A stretch of DNA of 64,000 nt from Pseudomonas sp. Irchel 3H7 (GTDB lineage: Bacteria; Pseudomonadota; Gammaproteobacteria; Pseudomonadales; Pseudomonadaceae), in the NCBI RefSeq assembly GCF_900187605.1, contig NZ_FYEA01000011.1, forward strand, positions 186,001 through 250,000. The letters run 5' to 3'. Shown here one piece after another: positions 33,855 to 42,929 of the stretch (positions are counted from its first letter, which is position 1; every line of letters begins with the position of its first letter). Both the position numbers and the translations under genes were made by a program. The notes under the pieces were generated by a model. The model worked only from the letters and a program-made list of their open reading frames with translations. It was not told where the DNA came from and did no database searches.

Positions 33855-35114
33855 ATGACAACCTCCCCTGCGCCTTACGCATTTCCCGGTCTGATCGTCC
33901 TGGCCTTGGCCGGCGCTACGCTGCCCGCTGCGGCTGAAGAGGCCGGTTTCATCGAAGGGGCCAAGGTCAACCTGAACCTGCGCAACTTCTACATCAACCG
34001 CAACTTCACCAATCCGACCAAAGCTCAGGGCAAGGCCGAAGAGTGGACGCAGAGCTTCATCCTCGACGCCAAATCCGGCTTCACCCAAGGCACCGTCGGT
34101 TTCGGCCTGGACGTGCTCGGCTTGTATTCGGTGAAGCTCGATGGCGGCAAAGGCACCGGCGGCACCCAATTGCTGCCACTGGATCGCGATGGACGCCCAG
34201 CGGACAACTTCGGCCGCACCAACGTCGCCTTCAAAGCCAAGCTTTCGCAGACCGAAGTGAAGGTCGGCGAGTGGATGCCGGTGCTGCCAATCCTGCGTTC
34301 GGACGACGGCCGATCGCTGCCGCAGACCTTTCGTGGCGGGCAAATTACCTCGAAAGAAATCGACGGCCTGACCCTCTACGGCGGTCAGTTCCGCGCCAAC
34401 AGCCCGCGCGACGACAGCAGCATGAGCGACATGTCGATGACCGGCAAAGCGGCGTTCACCTCTGATCGCTTCAACTTTCAGGGCGGTGAATACGTTTTCA
34501 ACGAAAAACGCACACAGATCGGCCTGTGGAATGCCGAACTCAAGGACATCTACAGCCAGCAATACGTCAACCTGATCCACAGCCAGCCACTCGGCGACTG
34601 GACCCTCGGCGCTAACCTCGGCTTCTTCTATGGCAAGGACGATGGTAGCGCCCGCGCCGGCGATCTCGACAACAAGACCTGGTCGGGCATGTTCTCGGCG
34701 AAGTACGGCGGCAACACCTTCTACGTCGGCCTGCAGAAACTCACTGGCGACAGCGCCTGGATGCGGGTCAACGGCACCAGCGGCGGCACGCTGGCCAACG
34801 ACAGCTACAACGCCAGTTATGACAATGCGCAGGAACGCTCCTGGCAAGTGCGCCATGACTACAACTTCGTGGCGATGGGCATCCCCGGCCTGACCCTGAT
34901 GAACCGCTATATCAGCGGCGACAACGTGCACACCGGGACGATCACCGACGGTAAGGAATGGGGCCGCGAATCGGAACTGGGCTACACCGTGCAGAGCGGT
35001 GCGCTGAAGGATCTCAACGTCCGGTGGCGCAACTCGACCATGCGCCGGGACTTCAGCAACAACGAGTTCGACGAGAACCGCTTGATCGTCAGCTACCCGA
35101 TCAGCCTCCTCTAA
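33855..35114 (+). CDS. OprD-family outer-membrane porin
   Basis: A 419-residue beta-barrel porin with a signal peptide (to about AAAEEA, residue 26). OprD-family traits are VNLNLRNFYINRNF near the start, SFILDAKSGFTQGTVGFGLD, TLYGGQFRANSPRDDSSM and the final strand NRLIVSYPISLL. Family members (OccD/OccK types) take up basic amino acids, aromatic acids or other carboxylates. The substrate is unknown; the pca cluster begins about 2.4 kb away, and a link to aromatic acid uptake is only a guess. GAGAGA lies upstream of ATG 33855. Confidence 0.93.
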   Translation: MTTSPAPYAFPGLIVLALAGATLPAAAEEAGFIEGAKVNLNLRNFYINRNFTNPTKAQGKAEEWTQSFILDAKSGFTQGTVGFGLDVLGLYSVKLDGGKGTGGTQLLPLDRDGRPADNFGRTNVAFKAKLSQTEVKVGEWMPVLPILRSDDGRSLPQTFRGGQITSKEIDGLTLYGGQFRANSPRDDSSMSDMSMTGKAAFTSDRFNFQGGEYVFNEKRTQIGLWNAELKDIYSQQYVNLIHSQPLGDWTLGANLGFFYGKDDGSARAGDLDNKTWSGMFSAKYGGNTFYVGLQKLTGDSAWMRVNGTSGGTLANDSYNASYDNAQERSWQVRHDYNFVAMGIPGLTLMNRYISGDNVHTGTITDGKEWGRESELGYTVQSGALKDLNVRWRNSTMRRDFSNNEFDENRLIVSYPISLL

Positions 35115-35130
35115 ACACCGATCCACCCCT

Positions 35131-35205
35131 GTAGGAGCTGCCGCAGGCTGCGATCTTTTGATCTTAAAAACAAGATCAAAAGATCGCAGCCTGCGGCAGC
35201 TCTAC
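35131..35205. repeat. REP inverted pair (ctgcgatctttt family)
   Basis: GTAGGAGCTGCCGCAGGCTG at 35131-35150 continues as CGATCTTTTGATCTT and is mirrored to 35205, giving a possible stem of about 34 bp. It is the third REP family of this genome; other copies are at 44735-44810 and 52191-52284. Confidence 0.9.
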
Positions 35206-35381
35206 ATTGGAACTCTCGCCACTGGTCAGGAGAAGTGGCACTTTGCCGGTCGGCAGGTAAAGTGACAAAACCTGAAGGACTCAGGTGCTTCACCTTTCCG
35301 CTTCCGTCGTCGTAGTCGGTCCTCAAGCTGGGAGCCAGGTTGTCATCGGAAGACACCAACGATCACCGGAGGACCTCCTCA

Positions 35382-36185
35382 ATGATCTCTCGTCTCGCAA
35401 CACCCGACTGGGACGCCAAGGCGTATCAGCAGTTTTCCCGTCTCAGGCAACGACCGGTCAATGAATTGCTCGACCGTGTCGACTTGCAAAACCCGCAACG
35501 TATTTACGATCTGGGCTGTGGCACCGGCATTGCCACGCAGCTGTTGGCCGAACGCTGGCCGCGCGCGCAGTTGCAGGGCGTCGACAGCTCCACGCAGATG
35601 CTCGATGAAGCGCGCTGTCTGCCGATCCGGGCGCAGTGGAAGTGTTGCGATCTGCTCGACTGGCGGCCGGAGCAGCCAGCGGATCTGCTGCTCGCTGCCG
35701 CCGTACTGCACTTTATCGGGGGCCATGAAACGCTGCTGCCGCACCTGCTCGGTTATCTGAATCCCGGCGGTTGTCTGGCGGCGCACATGCCGGACTGGCG
35801 CGATGCGCTGTGGTATCGGCTGATGCTCGACACCCTCGAAGACGGCGGCCCCGGCGGCACGCCAATAGGCACACCAGAACTGCGTCAGCGCATGGCCGCA
35901 CGGCCGTTGTTGGCACTGGAGGATTACTACCGTTTGCTCGCGCCGCTGACCTCGTCGCTGGATATCTGGGAGACCGAGCAGTTGCAGGTAGTCGACGGTA
36001 AATCGCCGGTGTATGACTGGGTGAAGGTCTCGGCGCTACGGCCGGTGATGCAGGCGCTGAATTCAGCGGAACAGACGCGGTTTATTTATCACTACCTGAT
36101 GCGGGTGCATGAGCATTATCCGCAGGAAGCGGACGGGCATACGTTGTTTGCGTTCAAGCGGATATTTATTGTTGCCACGGTTTGA
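35382..36185 (+). CDS. Trans-aconitate 2-methyltransferase-like SAM methyltransferase
   Basis: A 267-residue class I methyltransferase. Motif I is IYDLGCGTGIATQLL (residues 41-55), motif II GVDSSTQMLDEAR, then DLLLAAAVLHFIGGHE and LNPGGCLAAHMPD. The layout, including the C-terminal YHYLMRVHEHYPQEADGHTL, matches Tam, which methylates trans-aconitate to prevent aconitase inhibition. ATG 35382 follows GGAGG. Substrate assignment is by resemblance. Confidence 0.82.
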   Translation: MISRLATPDWDAKAYQQFSRLRQRPVNELLDRVDLQNPQRIYDLGCGTGIATQLLAERWPRAQLQGVDSSTQMLDEARCLPIRAQWKCCDLLDWRPEQPADLLLAAAVLHFIGGHETLLPHLLGYLNPGGCLAAHMPDWRDALWYRLMLDTLEDGGPGGTPIGTPELRQRMAARPLLALEDYYRLLAPLTSSLDIWETEQLQVVDGKSPVYDWVKVSALRPVMQALNSAEQTRFIYHYLMRVHEHYPQEADGHTLFAFKRIFIVATV

Positions 36186-36205
36186 TTGGTCGCGGCCACT
36201 ATTGC

Positions 36206-36298
36206 TATCGCTGGCAAGCCAGCTCCCACAGGGATTTTCAGCGAACACAGATTTTGTGCACACCTGAAAAACCTGTGGGAGCTGGCTTGCCAGCGATG
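36206..36298. repeat. REP inverted pair (ggcttgccagcg family)
   Basis: TATCGCTGGCAAGCCAGCTC starting near 36206 is mirrored by GAGCTGGCTTGCCAGCGATG ending near 36298. It lies between the convergent methyltransferase and pcaC genes. Confidence 0.92.
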
Positions 36299-36316
36299 GC
36301 GTCAGCTCAGGCAACA

Positions 36317-36709
36317 TCACTCCCGGGATTCGACTCCTAGCTCATCCCAAACCGATTCAGCCAGATGAAACGTCGCATTCGCCGCCGGAATCCCGCAGTA
36401 GATCGCGCTCTGCATGATCACTTCCTTGATCTCGCTCCGGCTCACACCATTATTGGCCGCCGCACGCAGGTGAAGTTTCAGCTCACCTTCGCGGTTCATG
36501 CCGATCAGCATGGCGATGGTGATCAGGCTGCGCGTGTGCCGAGGCAAACCCGGACGCGTCCAGATATCGCCCCAGGCATGCCGGGTGATCATCTCCTGAA
36601 ACTCCGAGTTGAACTCGGTCAGCGTGGTCAGGCTGCGATCGACATGCGCATCACCGAGCACCGCGCGGCGCACTTGCATGCCTTCGTCGTAACGTTGTTT
36701 CTCGTCCAC
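36317..36709 (-). CDS. pcaC: 4-carboxymuconolactone decarboxylase
   Basis: A 130-residue single-domain CMD enzyme converting 4-carboxymuconolactone to 3-oxoadipate enol-lactone. The family core is seen in WGDIWTRPGLPRHTRSLITI and EIKEVIMQSAIYCGIPAANA. Last gene of the pca run; it starts 13 bp after the pcaD stop. Confidence 0.96.
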   Translation of the reverse strand: MDEKQRYDEGMQVRRAVLGDAHVDRSLTTLTEFNSEFQEMITRHAWGDIWTRPGLPRHTRSLITIAMLIGMNREGELKLHLRAAANNGVSRSEIKEVIMQSAIYCGIPAANATFHLAESVWDELGVESRE

Positions 36710-36722
36710 GAAAATCCCCTTA

Positions 36723-37511
36723 TCAGGCGTTTAGAAACGCCAACACACGATCACTGAAATCCGCGCCAGCCTGCACGTTGGACAGGTGCGCCGCGTAGAA
36801 CTCGGCGTACTGGGCACCGCGTACATGCTCCTGAATGAAATGCCCACCGGCCGGCGGCGTCACCGCGTCTTCAGTGCCGGCAATCACCAGCAACGGCACG
36901 TTGATCGACGCCAGTTGCTCGCGGAAATCAGCATCACGCACCGCCGCACAGTTGGCCGCATAACCTTCAGGCGAAGTGGCCGCGAGCATGTCGGTAATCT
37001 GCTTGGCTGCGGCCGGATGTGCAGCGGAAAAATCCGGGGTAAACCAGCGAGCAATCGATGCATCACGCAAGGCAACCATCGCCGCCGCGCCGTCACGCAA
37101 CACGGTTTCGATGCGTGGATTCCACACCGACGGATCGCCGATTTTTGCCGCCGTGTTGCAGACGATCAGCTTGTGCAGACGATGACCAGCGTTGATCCCC
37201 AGCCACTGCCCGATCAGACCGCCCATCGACAGCCCGCAGAAATGCGCGCGCTCGATGTGCAGTGCATCCAGCAGACCGAGCACGTCATAACCCAGTTGTT
37301 CGATGCTGTAAGGCCCCGGCGTCACCAGCGATTGGCCATGGCCACGGGTATCGAAACGCAGCACGCGAAAATGCTCGGTAAATGCCGGCATCTGCGCGTC
37401 CCACATGTGCAGATCAGTGCCCAGCGAGTTGGACAACACCAGCACCGGTGCATCGACCGGGCCCTCGATTTGATAGTGCAGTTCGCCATCGGCGAGTTGA
37501 ACGAAAGCCAC
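36723..37511 (-). CDS. pcaD: 3-oxoadipate enol-lactonase
   Basis: A 262-residue alpha/beta hydrolase that opens 3-oxoadipate enol-lactone to 3-oxoadipate. The nucleophile elbow is CGLSMGG (Ser95); the oxyanion region is LSNSLGTDLHMWD; the late His is in the DRVLAFL-preceding AAHLSNVQ segment. It lies between pcaB and pcaC. Confidence 0.96.
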   Translation of the reverse strand: MAFVQLADGELHYQIEGPVDAPVLVLSNSLGTDLHMWDAQMPAFTEHFRVLRFDTRGHGQSLVTPGPYSIEQLGYDVLGLLDALHIERAHFCGLSMGGLIGQWLGINAGHRLHKLIVCNTAAKIGDPSVWNPRIETVLRDGAAAMVALRDASIARWFTPDFSAAHPAAAKQITDMLAATSPEGYAANCAAVRDADFREQLASINVPLLVIAGTEDAVTPPAGGHFIQEHVRGAQYAEFYAAHLSNVQAGADFSDRVLAFLNA

Positions 37512-37523
37512 AGCCCTCTCCTT

Positions 37524-38888
37524 TCAGACAGACAATGCGTTGTGTTCGGCCACCGCACGCTCGACCCAGACTTGCGCCTGACCGAGGTAATGGGCGGGGT
37601 TCAAAAGTTGATCGAGTTCAGCGCTGCTCAACTCGGCGGTGACTTGCGGTTCGTCACCGAGCACGGCGCGCAAATGGCGTTGTTCGGCCACCGCGCGTTT
37701 GCAGCATTGCTCAAGCAGATGATGCGCGGTGTCGCGGCCAACACGCTGGGCAAGGACGATGCTCACGGCTTCGGCCAGCACCAGCCCCTGCGTCAATTCA
37801 AGGTTTCGGCCCATGCGCTCGGCATCGACTTCCAATCCATCGGCGAGTAACCGAGCCTGTTGCAGCGACCCCGAAACGAGGCAGCAAATCTCCGGCAAGG
37901 TTTCCCATTCGGCATGCCACAGGCCGAGGCTGCGTTCGTGCTCCTGCGGCATCGCGCTGAACAGCGTCGAGACCAGACCGGGCACGCGCGTCGCTGCGCC
38001 AATCAACACCGCTGCACCCACTGGATTGCGCTTGTGCGGCATGGTCGACGAGCCACCCTTGCCCGGTGCCGATGGCTCGAACACTTCTGCTGCTTCGGTC
38101 TGCATCAACAGGCTGATGTCGCGGCCGAATTTGCCGAGGCTGCCGGCGATCAAACCGAGCACTGCGCCGAACTCGACCACGCGATCACGCTGGGTGTGCC
38201 ACGGTTGTTCGGGCAAGGTCAGTTGCAGTTCTTCGGCCAACGCTTGGGCAATCGGCAAGGCCTGTTCGCCCAACGCGGCGAGGGTCCCGGATGCACCACC
38301 GAATTGCAGCACTAGCAAACGCGGTTTGAGTTCGCGCAGACGCTGACGACTGCGAGTGACAGCGCCCAACCATCCGGCGATTTTCATGCCGAGGGTTACC
38401 GGCGTCGCGTGTTGCAGCCAGGTGCGTCCGGCCAGCGGCGTCGAGGCATGACGTTGCGCCTGAACCGCGAGGGAATCGGCCAATTGCGCCAGATCGCTTT
38501 CAATCAGTGCCAGCGCCTGCCGCAATTGCAGCACCAGCCCGGAATCCATCACGTCCTGACTGGTCGCACCCAAATGCACATAACGCTCGGCTTGTGCATC
38601 GGTCGCGGCAATCTGTTTACCCAACGCCTTGACCAGCGGAATCGCCGAATTGCCGGCCGTGGCAATCGCCTCGCCCAGTGCCGCGAAATCATACAGACCG
38701 GCACTGCAAGCCGTCGCAATCGGTGCCACCGCAGAGGAAGGAATCAAACCAACCCGCGCCTCGGCCCGGGCCAGCGCCGCTTCAAAGTCGAGCATCGCCT
38801 GCACGCGGCCCTGATCGCAGAACACTTCACGCATATCGCGGGCAGTGAAGTAGGCATCGAACAATTGATTGCCCGGTCGCTGAGTCAT
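37524..38888 (-). CDS. pcaB: 3-carboxy-cis,cis-muconate cycloisomerase
   Basis: A 454-residue member of the fumarase/aspartase superfamily that lactonises 3-carboxymuconate. The signature GSSTMPHKRNPVGA is near residue 280, and the active-site region LQHATPVTLG near 160. It starts 46 bp after pcaT and ends 12 bp before pcaD on the same strand. Confidence 0.97.
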   Translation of the reverse strand: MTQRPGNQLFDAYFTARDMREVFCDQGRVQAMLDFEAALARAEARVGLIPSSAVAPIATACSAGLYDFAALGEAIATAGNSAIPLVKALGKQIAATDAQAERYVHLGATSQDVMDSGLVLQLRQALALIESDLAQLADSLAVQAQRHASTPLAGRTWLQHATPVTLGMKIAGWLGAVTRSRQRLRELKPRLLVLQFGGASGTLAALGEQALPIAQALAEELQLTLPEQPWHTQRDRVVEFGAVLGLIAGSLGKFGRDISLLMQTEAAEVFEPSAPGKGGSSTMPHKRNPVGAAVLIGAATRVPGLVSTLFSAMPQEHERSLGLWHAEWETLPEICCLVSGSLQQARLLADGLEVDAERMGRNLELTQGLVLAEAVSIVLAQRVGRDTAHHLLEQCCKRAVAEQRHLRAVLGDEPQVTAELSSAELDQLLNPAHYLGQAQVWVERAVAEHNALSV

Positions 38889-38934
38889 AAACAGTCCTTG
38901 CCGGCGCGGGCCATGACAGCCCGCGCACTTCGGG

Positions 38935-40230
38935 TTAGAGATCGTGGTGCAAATACGCCGCCTGTTTCGGCAAGCGAAGACTGAACAGGAAGGCGATCGC
39001 CATCATCGCTGTCACGTACCAGTAGAAGGAGTTTTCCATGCCGATGTTCTTCAGGCTCAGGGCGACGAATTCCGCCGAACCGCCGAAGATCGCATTCGCC
39101 ACCGCGTAAGCCAGACCGACGCCGAGGGCGCGGACTTCCGGCGGAAACATTTCGGCTTTCACCAGGCCGCTGATCGAGGTGTAGAAACTGACAATCGCCA
39201 GCGCTACGGTGATCAACACAAACGCGAGGAACGGGCTGCTGACGCTTTTCAGGCTCAACAGAATCGGCACAGTAAACAGCGTACCGAGCGCGCCGAACCA
39301 GAGCATCGAATTACGTCGACCGATCTTGTCGGCGAGCATGCCGAACAGCGGCTGCATGCACATATACAGGAACAGCGCGCCGGTCATGATGTAACTGGCG
39401 GTCTTGGCGTGCATGCCGGCGGTGTTCACCAGATATTTCTGCATGTAGGTGGTGAAGGTGTAGAAAATCAGCGAGCCACCGGCGGTGTAGCCGAGCACGG
39501 TGATGAACGCAGCTTTGTGATCGCGGAACAGCGCGGCGATGCTGCCGGCATCCTTGTGTTCGCGGGTTTCCTTGTTGGTGGTTTCTTTCAGACTGCGACG
39601 CAGAAACAGCGAAATCAATGCCGCCACCGCACCGACCACAAACGGAATCCGCCAGCCGTAGGCACGCAGGTCTTCTTCGGTGAGGAATTGCTGCAGAACC
39701 ACCACCAGCGACACCGCCAGCAGTTGCCCGCCGATCAGCGTCACATACTGAAACGAGGCGAAAAATCCGCGCTGGCCCTTGAGGGCGACTTCGCTCATGT
39801 AGGTCGCAGTGGTGCCGTACTCACCGCCGACCGACAGGCCTTGCAGCAAACGTGCGAACAAAAGCAGCACCGGTGCCCAGACGCCGATGTCTTTATAGGT
39901 TGGCAGGCAGGCGATCAGCAACGAGCCGAAGCACATCATCAGAATCGAGATGAGCATCGAATTCTTGCGCCCGTGCTTGTCGGCGACCCGGCCAAAAATC
40001 CAGCCACCAATCGGGCGCATCAGGAAGCCGGCAGCGAACACGCCAGCGGTGTTGACCAGTTGCACCGTCGGGTTGTCGGAGGGGAAAAACGCCGGGGCGA
40101 AATAGATCGCGCAGAAGGCGTAGACGTAGAAGTCGAACCATTCGACGAGGTTGCCGGACGAGGCGCCGACAATGGCAAAGATGCGCTTGCTGCGCTCTTC
40201 ACCAGTGTAATGGGAGGTAGTGGTTGTCAT
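38935..40230 (-). CDS. pcaT: MHS-family MFS transporter PcaT
   Basis: A 431-residue inner-membrane symporter of the metabolite:H+ family (alpha-ketoglutarate permease type). Twelve helices; signature segments GNLVEWFDFYVYAF, FGRVADKHGRKNSM and LLQGLSVGGEYGTTATYMSE. In P. putida PcaT takes up beta-ketoadipate. It is upstream of pcaB in the same order as P. putida pcaTBDC. Confidence 0.9.
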   Translation of the reverse strand: MTTTTSHYTGEERSKRIFAIVGASSGNLVEWFDFYVYAFCAIYFAPAFFPSDNPTVQLVNTAGVFAAGFLMRPIGGWIFGRVADKHGRKNSMLISILMMCFGSLLIACLPTYKDIGVWAPVLLLFARLLQGLSVGGEYGTTATYMSEVALKGQRGFFASFQYVTLIGGQLLAVSLVVVLQQFLTEEDLRAYGWRIPFVVGAVAALISLFLRRSLKETTNKETREHKDAGSIAALFRDHKAAFITVLGYTAGGSLIFYTFTTYMQKYLVNTAGMHAKTASYIMTGALFLYMCMQPLFGMLADKIGRRNSMLWFGALGTLFTVPILLSLKSVSSPFLAFVLITVALAIVSFYTSISGLVKAEMFPPEVRALGVGLAYAVANAIFGGSAEFVALSLKNIGMENSFYWYVTAMMAIAFLFSLRLPKQAAYLHHDL

Positions 40231-40301
40231 TGTTTTTCACTCGATAGGGACAGTGAGAGTCTAGACATACTTTGCAACAGTCCCGTTCCACATCCTATAT
40301 C

Positions 40302-40405
40302 GATCGTTCCCACGCTCCGCGTGGTAACGCATTCGGTGACGCTCCGCGTCACAGTGGACGCGGAGCGTCCATGGCGGCATTCCCACGCAGAGCGTGGGAA
40401 CGATC
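40302..40405. repeat. Inverted repeat (gatcgttcccacgct family) between pcaT and pcaG
   Basis: GATCGTTCCCACGCTC at 40302-40317 is mirrored by the arm ending TGGGAACGATC at 40405. An inner hairpin GTGACGCTCCGCGTCAC lies at about 40336-40352, and short GGAGCGT/ACGCTCC units are repeated. Frames across such repeats are often mis-annotated as DUF1534 genes in Pseudomonas. Confidence 0.88.
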
Positions 40406-40417
40406 AGTTGTCAGCGA

Positions 40418-40984
40418 TCAATAATCGAAGAACACGGTTTCGGCATCAGTGCCCTGCAGAATCACATTCCACTGGTAAACGCCCGACGCATCCTTTTTCG
40501 CCAGCAAGGTCGTGCGACGTTCAGCCGGCACACATTCGAGCAACGGATCATCAACGTTGGCCGGCTCGCCCTCAAAGTAGATCCGCGTCAGCAAGTGCTT
40601 CACCAGGCCACGGGCAAACACCAGCACCACCAGATGCGGCGCCTGGGTCGAACCCTTCAGCCCTTCAACCGTGCCCGGCTTGATCGTGGTGAAGCGGAAG
40701 CGCCCTTCTGCATCCACCGGCACCCGGCCAAAGCCTTCGAAATGCGGATCGAGCGGTTTGTCCTGCTCGTCTTCCGGGTGGTCGTACTTGCCGGCGGCGT
40801 TGGCCTGCCAGACTTCGAGCATGGCGTCGTTGACGACATCGCCGTTGCCATCCACCACTTGCCCGGTGATCGCCACGCGTTCGCCCAGAGTCTGTTCGAC
40901 GGTGAGGTTTTCGCGGTTCAGCCAGGTCAGGCCGATGTGGTAGTACGGCCCGACGGTGTGGGACGTGGTCGCAGTCAGCGTCAT
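40418..40984 (-). CDS. pcaG: Protocatechuate 3,4-dioxygenase, alpha subunit
   Basis: A 188-residue subunit of the intradiol dioxygenase (alpha, without iron). The family traits are TVGPYYHIGL near the start, LEVWQANAAGKYDHPED and FRFTTIKPGTVEG. ATG 40984 lies 1 nt after the pcaH stop, so alpha and beta are translationally coupled; the longer frame is not used. Confidence 0.97.
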   Translation of the reverse strand: MTLTATTSHTVGPYYHIGLTWLNRENLTVEQTLGERVAITGQVVDGNGDVVNDAMLEVWQANAAGKYDHPEDEQDKPLDPHFEGFGRVPVDAEGRFRFTTIKPGTVEGLKGSTQAPHLVVLVFARGLVKHLLTRIYFEGEPANVDDPLLECVPAERRTTLLAKKDASGVYQWNVILQGTDAETVFFDY

Positions 40985-40985
40985 C

Positions 40986-41690
40986 TTATTTCTCCATCGG
41001 CGTGGCTTCACGCCCGCGCAGCACGATGTCCCAGCGATAACCGAGGGCGTAGGACGGAATGGTTTTTTCCAGATCGAAACTGGCGATCAGGCGTTCCTTG
41101 GCCGAAGTGTCCGGCACGCAGTTGTAGATCGGGTCGTAGGCCAGCAGCGGATCGCCCGGGAAATACATTTGCGTGACCAGACGGGTGAGGATGCTCGGCC
41201 CGAACAGCGAAAAGTGGATGTGCGCCGGGCGCCAGGCGTTGTGGTGGTTGCCCCACGGGTAGGCGCCGGGTTTGATGGTCTGGAATTGATACCAGCCGTC
41301 GGCGTCGGTGACGGTGCGGCCGGTGCCGGTGAAATTCGGGTCCAGCGGCGCGTCGTGCAGGTCGCGTTTGTGGTTGTAGCGGCCGGCGGCGTTGGCCTGC
41401 CAGATCTCCACCAGAATCCCCGGCACCGGCAGACCATTTTCGTCGAGCACGCGGCCGTGAATGATGATGCGTTCGCCCTGCGGCTCGCCTTCGTGCTGCG
41501 CGGTCAGGTCATTATCGGTGTCGCCCACGTGCTCGGCGCCGATGGTCGGGCCGGTGATTTCCGACAGCGAGTGCGGCAGAAACACCAACGGCTTCGACGG
41601 CGAGCGCAGGTTGGTGGATTGATACGTCGGGTGCAGGTACTCAGGCTGAGTGCCTTCCTGCGGACGACGGTAACCAGGCTTGTCAGACAT
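40986..41690 (-). CDS. pcaH: Protocatechuate 3,4-dioxygenase, beta subunit
   Basis: A 234-residue iron-binding subunit that cleaves protocatechuate to 3-carboxy-cis,cis-muconate. The four Fe(III) ligands fit by spacing: Tyr105 (GRYNHKRD), Tyr144 (PGAYPWGN), His157 and His159 (WRPAHIHFSLFG), matching the 39-, 13- and 2-residue intervals of the known enzyme. It lies 36 bp after pcaF. Confidence 0.97.
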   Translation of the reverse strand: MSDKPGYRRPQEGTQPEYLHPTYQSTNLRSPSKPLVFLPHSLSEITGPTIGAEHVGDTDNDLTAQHEGEPQGERIIIHGRVLDENGLPVPGILVEIWQANAAGRYNHKRDLHDAPLDPNFTGTGRTVTDADGWYQFQTIKPGAYPWGNHHNAWRPAHIHFSLFGPSILTRLVTQMYFPGDPLLAYDPIYNCVPDTSAKERLIASFDLEKTIPSYALGYRWDIVLRGREATPMEK

Positions 41691-41726
41691 GTCGCTTTCC
41701 TCTGTTCTTTTTCGTCACGGCTTGCG

Positions 41727-42929
41727 TCAGACGCGTTCGATGGCCAGGGCCAGACCTTGGCCGACACCGACGCACATGGTCGCCAGACCTTTCTTGCCTT
41801 GAATCTTTTCAAGCTGATGCAGCGCGGTCAGCACCAGACGCACACCGCTCATGCCCAACGGATGACCGAGGGCAATCGCGCCGCCATTCGGATTGACCTG
41901 CGCGGCGTCATCCGCCAGACCCAGTTCACGCAGTACCGCCAAACCTTGGCTGGCAAACGCTTCGTTGAGTTCGATCACGTCGAAATCGCTGACCGCGACG
42001 CCGAGGCGCTCGATCAATTTGCGCACCGCTGGCACCGGGCCGATGCCCATCACCCGAGGGGCGACACCAGCACTAGCCATGCCGAGCACTTTGGCGCGGG
42101 CGGTCAGGCCATGTTTTTTTACGGCTTCGGCGGAAGCCAGAATCAGCGCGGCGGCACCGTCGTTAACGCCGGAGGCATTGCCGGCGGTGACGGTTTTGTC
42201 CGGGCCGTTGACCGGTTTCAGCTTGGTCAGCGCTTCGAGGGTCGTGTCGGCGCGAGGATGTTCATCCTGGCTAACCACGGTTTCGCCCTTTTTGTGGGCA
42301 ATCCGCACTTCGACGATTTCTTCAGCGAAGTAGCCAGCAGCCTGCGCAGCGGCGGTACGTTGCTGGCTGCGCAGGGCAAAAGCGTCTTGATCGGCGCGCG
42401 AGACTTTATAGTCGTCGGCGACGTTATCGGCGGTCTGTGGCATCGCGTCGACGCCGTACTGCGCCTTCATCAACGGGTTGATGAAACGCCAGCCGATGGT
42501 GGTGTCTTCCAGCTTCATGTTGCGCGAAAACGCTGCGTCAGCCTTGCCCATCACAAACGGCGCGCGGGACATCGACTCGACACCGCCGGCAATCGCCAGC
42601 TCCATCTCGCCGCTGGCGATGGCACGGAATGCCGTGCCGATCGCATCCATGCCCGAAGCGCAAAGACGATTGAGGGTCACGCCCGGCACGCTGTCCGGCA
42701 GGCCTGCCAACAGCAGCGCCATGCGCGCGACGTTGCGGTTGTCTTCGCCGGCCTGGTTGGCGCAACCGAGGAACACTTCGTCGATGGCGCTCCAGTCCAC
42801 CGACGGATTGCGTTCCATCAGGGCCTTGATCGGCACAGCGGCCAGGTCGTCGGCGCGAACGGCAGACAAACCGCCGCCGAACCGGCCAATCGGGGTGCGA
42901 ATCGCATCGCAGATATAAACCTCACGCAT
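41727..42929 (-). CDS. pcaF: Beta-ketoadipyl-CoA thiolase
   Basis: A 400-residue thiolase that cleaves 3-oxoadipyl-CoA to succinyl-CoA and acetyl-CoA. The nucleophile Cys90 is in NRLCASGMDAIG, the His in GHPLGMSG and the second Cys in TMCVGVGQGLA. Two ATGs occur in tandem; the second (42929) has better spacing from GGAG (7 nt) and gives the usual PcaF length. It overlaps the stop of the upstream CoA-transferase gene. Confidence 0.97.
   Translation of the reverse strand: MREVYICDAIRTPIGRFGGGLSAVRADDLAAVPIKALMERNPSVDWSAIDEVFLGCANQAGEDNRNVARMALLLAGLPDSVPGVTLNRLCASGMDAIGTAFRAIASGEMELAIAGGVESMSRAPFVMGKADAAFSRNMKLEDTTIGWRFINPLMKAQYGVDAMPQTADNVADDYKVSRADQDAFALRSQQRTAAAQAAGYFAEEIVEVRIAHKKGETVVSQDEHPRADTTLEALTKLKPVNGPDKTVTAGNASGVNDGAAALILASAEAVKKHGLTARAKVLGMASAGVAPRVMGIGPVPAVRKLIERLGVAVSDFDVIELNEAFASQGLAVLRELGLADDAAQVNPNGGAIALGHPLGMSGVRLVLTALHQLEKIQGKKGLATMCVGVGQGLALAIERV

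Noticed and set aside
38944..40683. Frame with DUF1534-like peptide near 40300-40400
   Set aside because: DUF1534 peptides are products of translating the gatcgttcccacgct repeat; the rest is antisense to pcaT.
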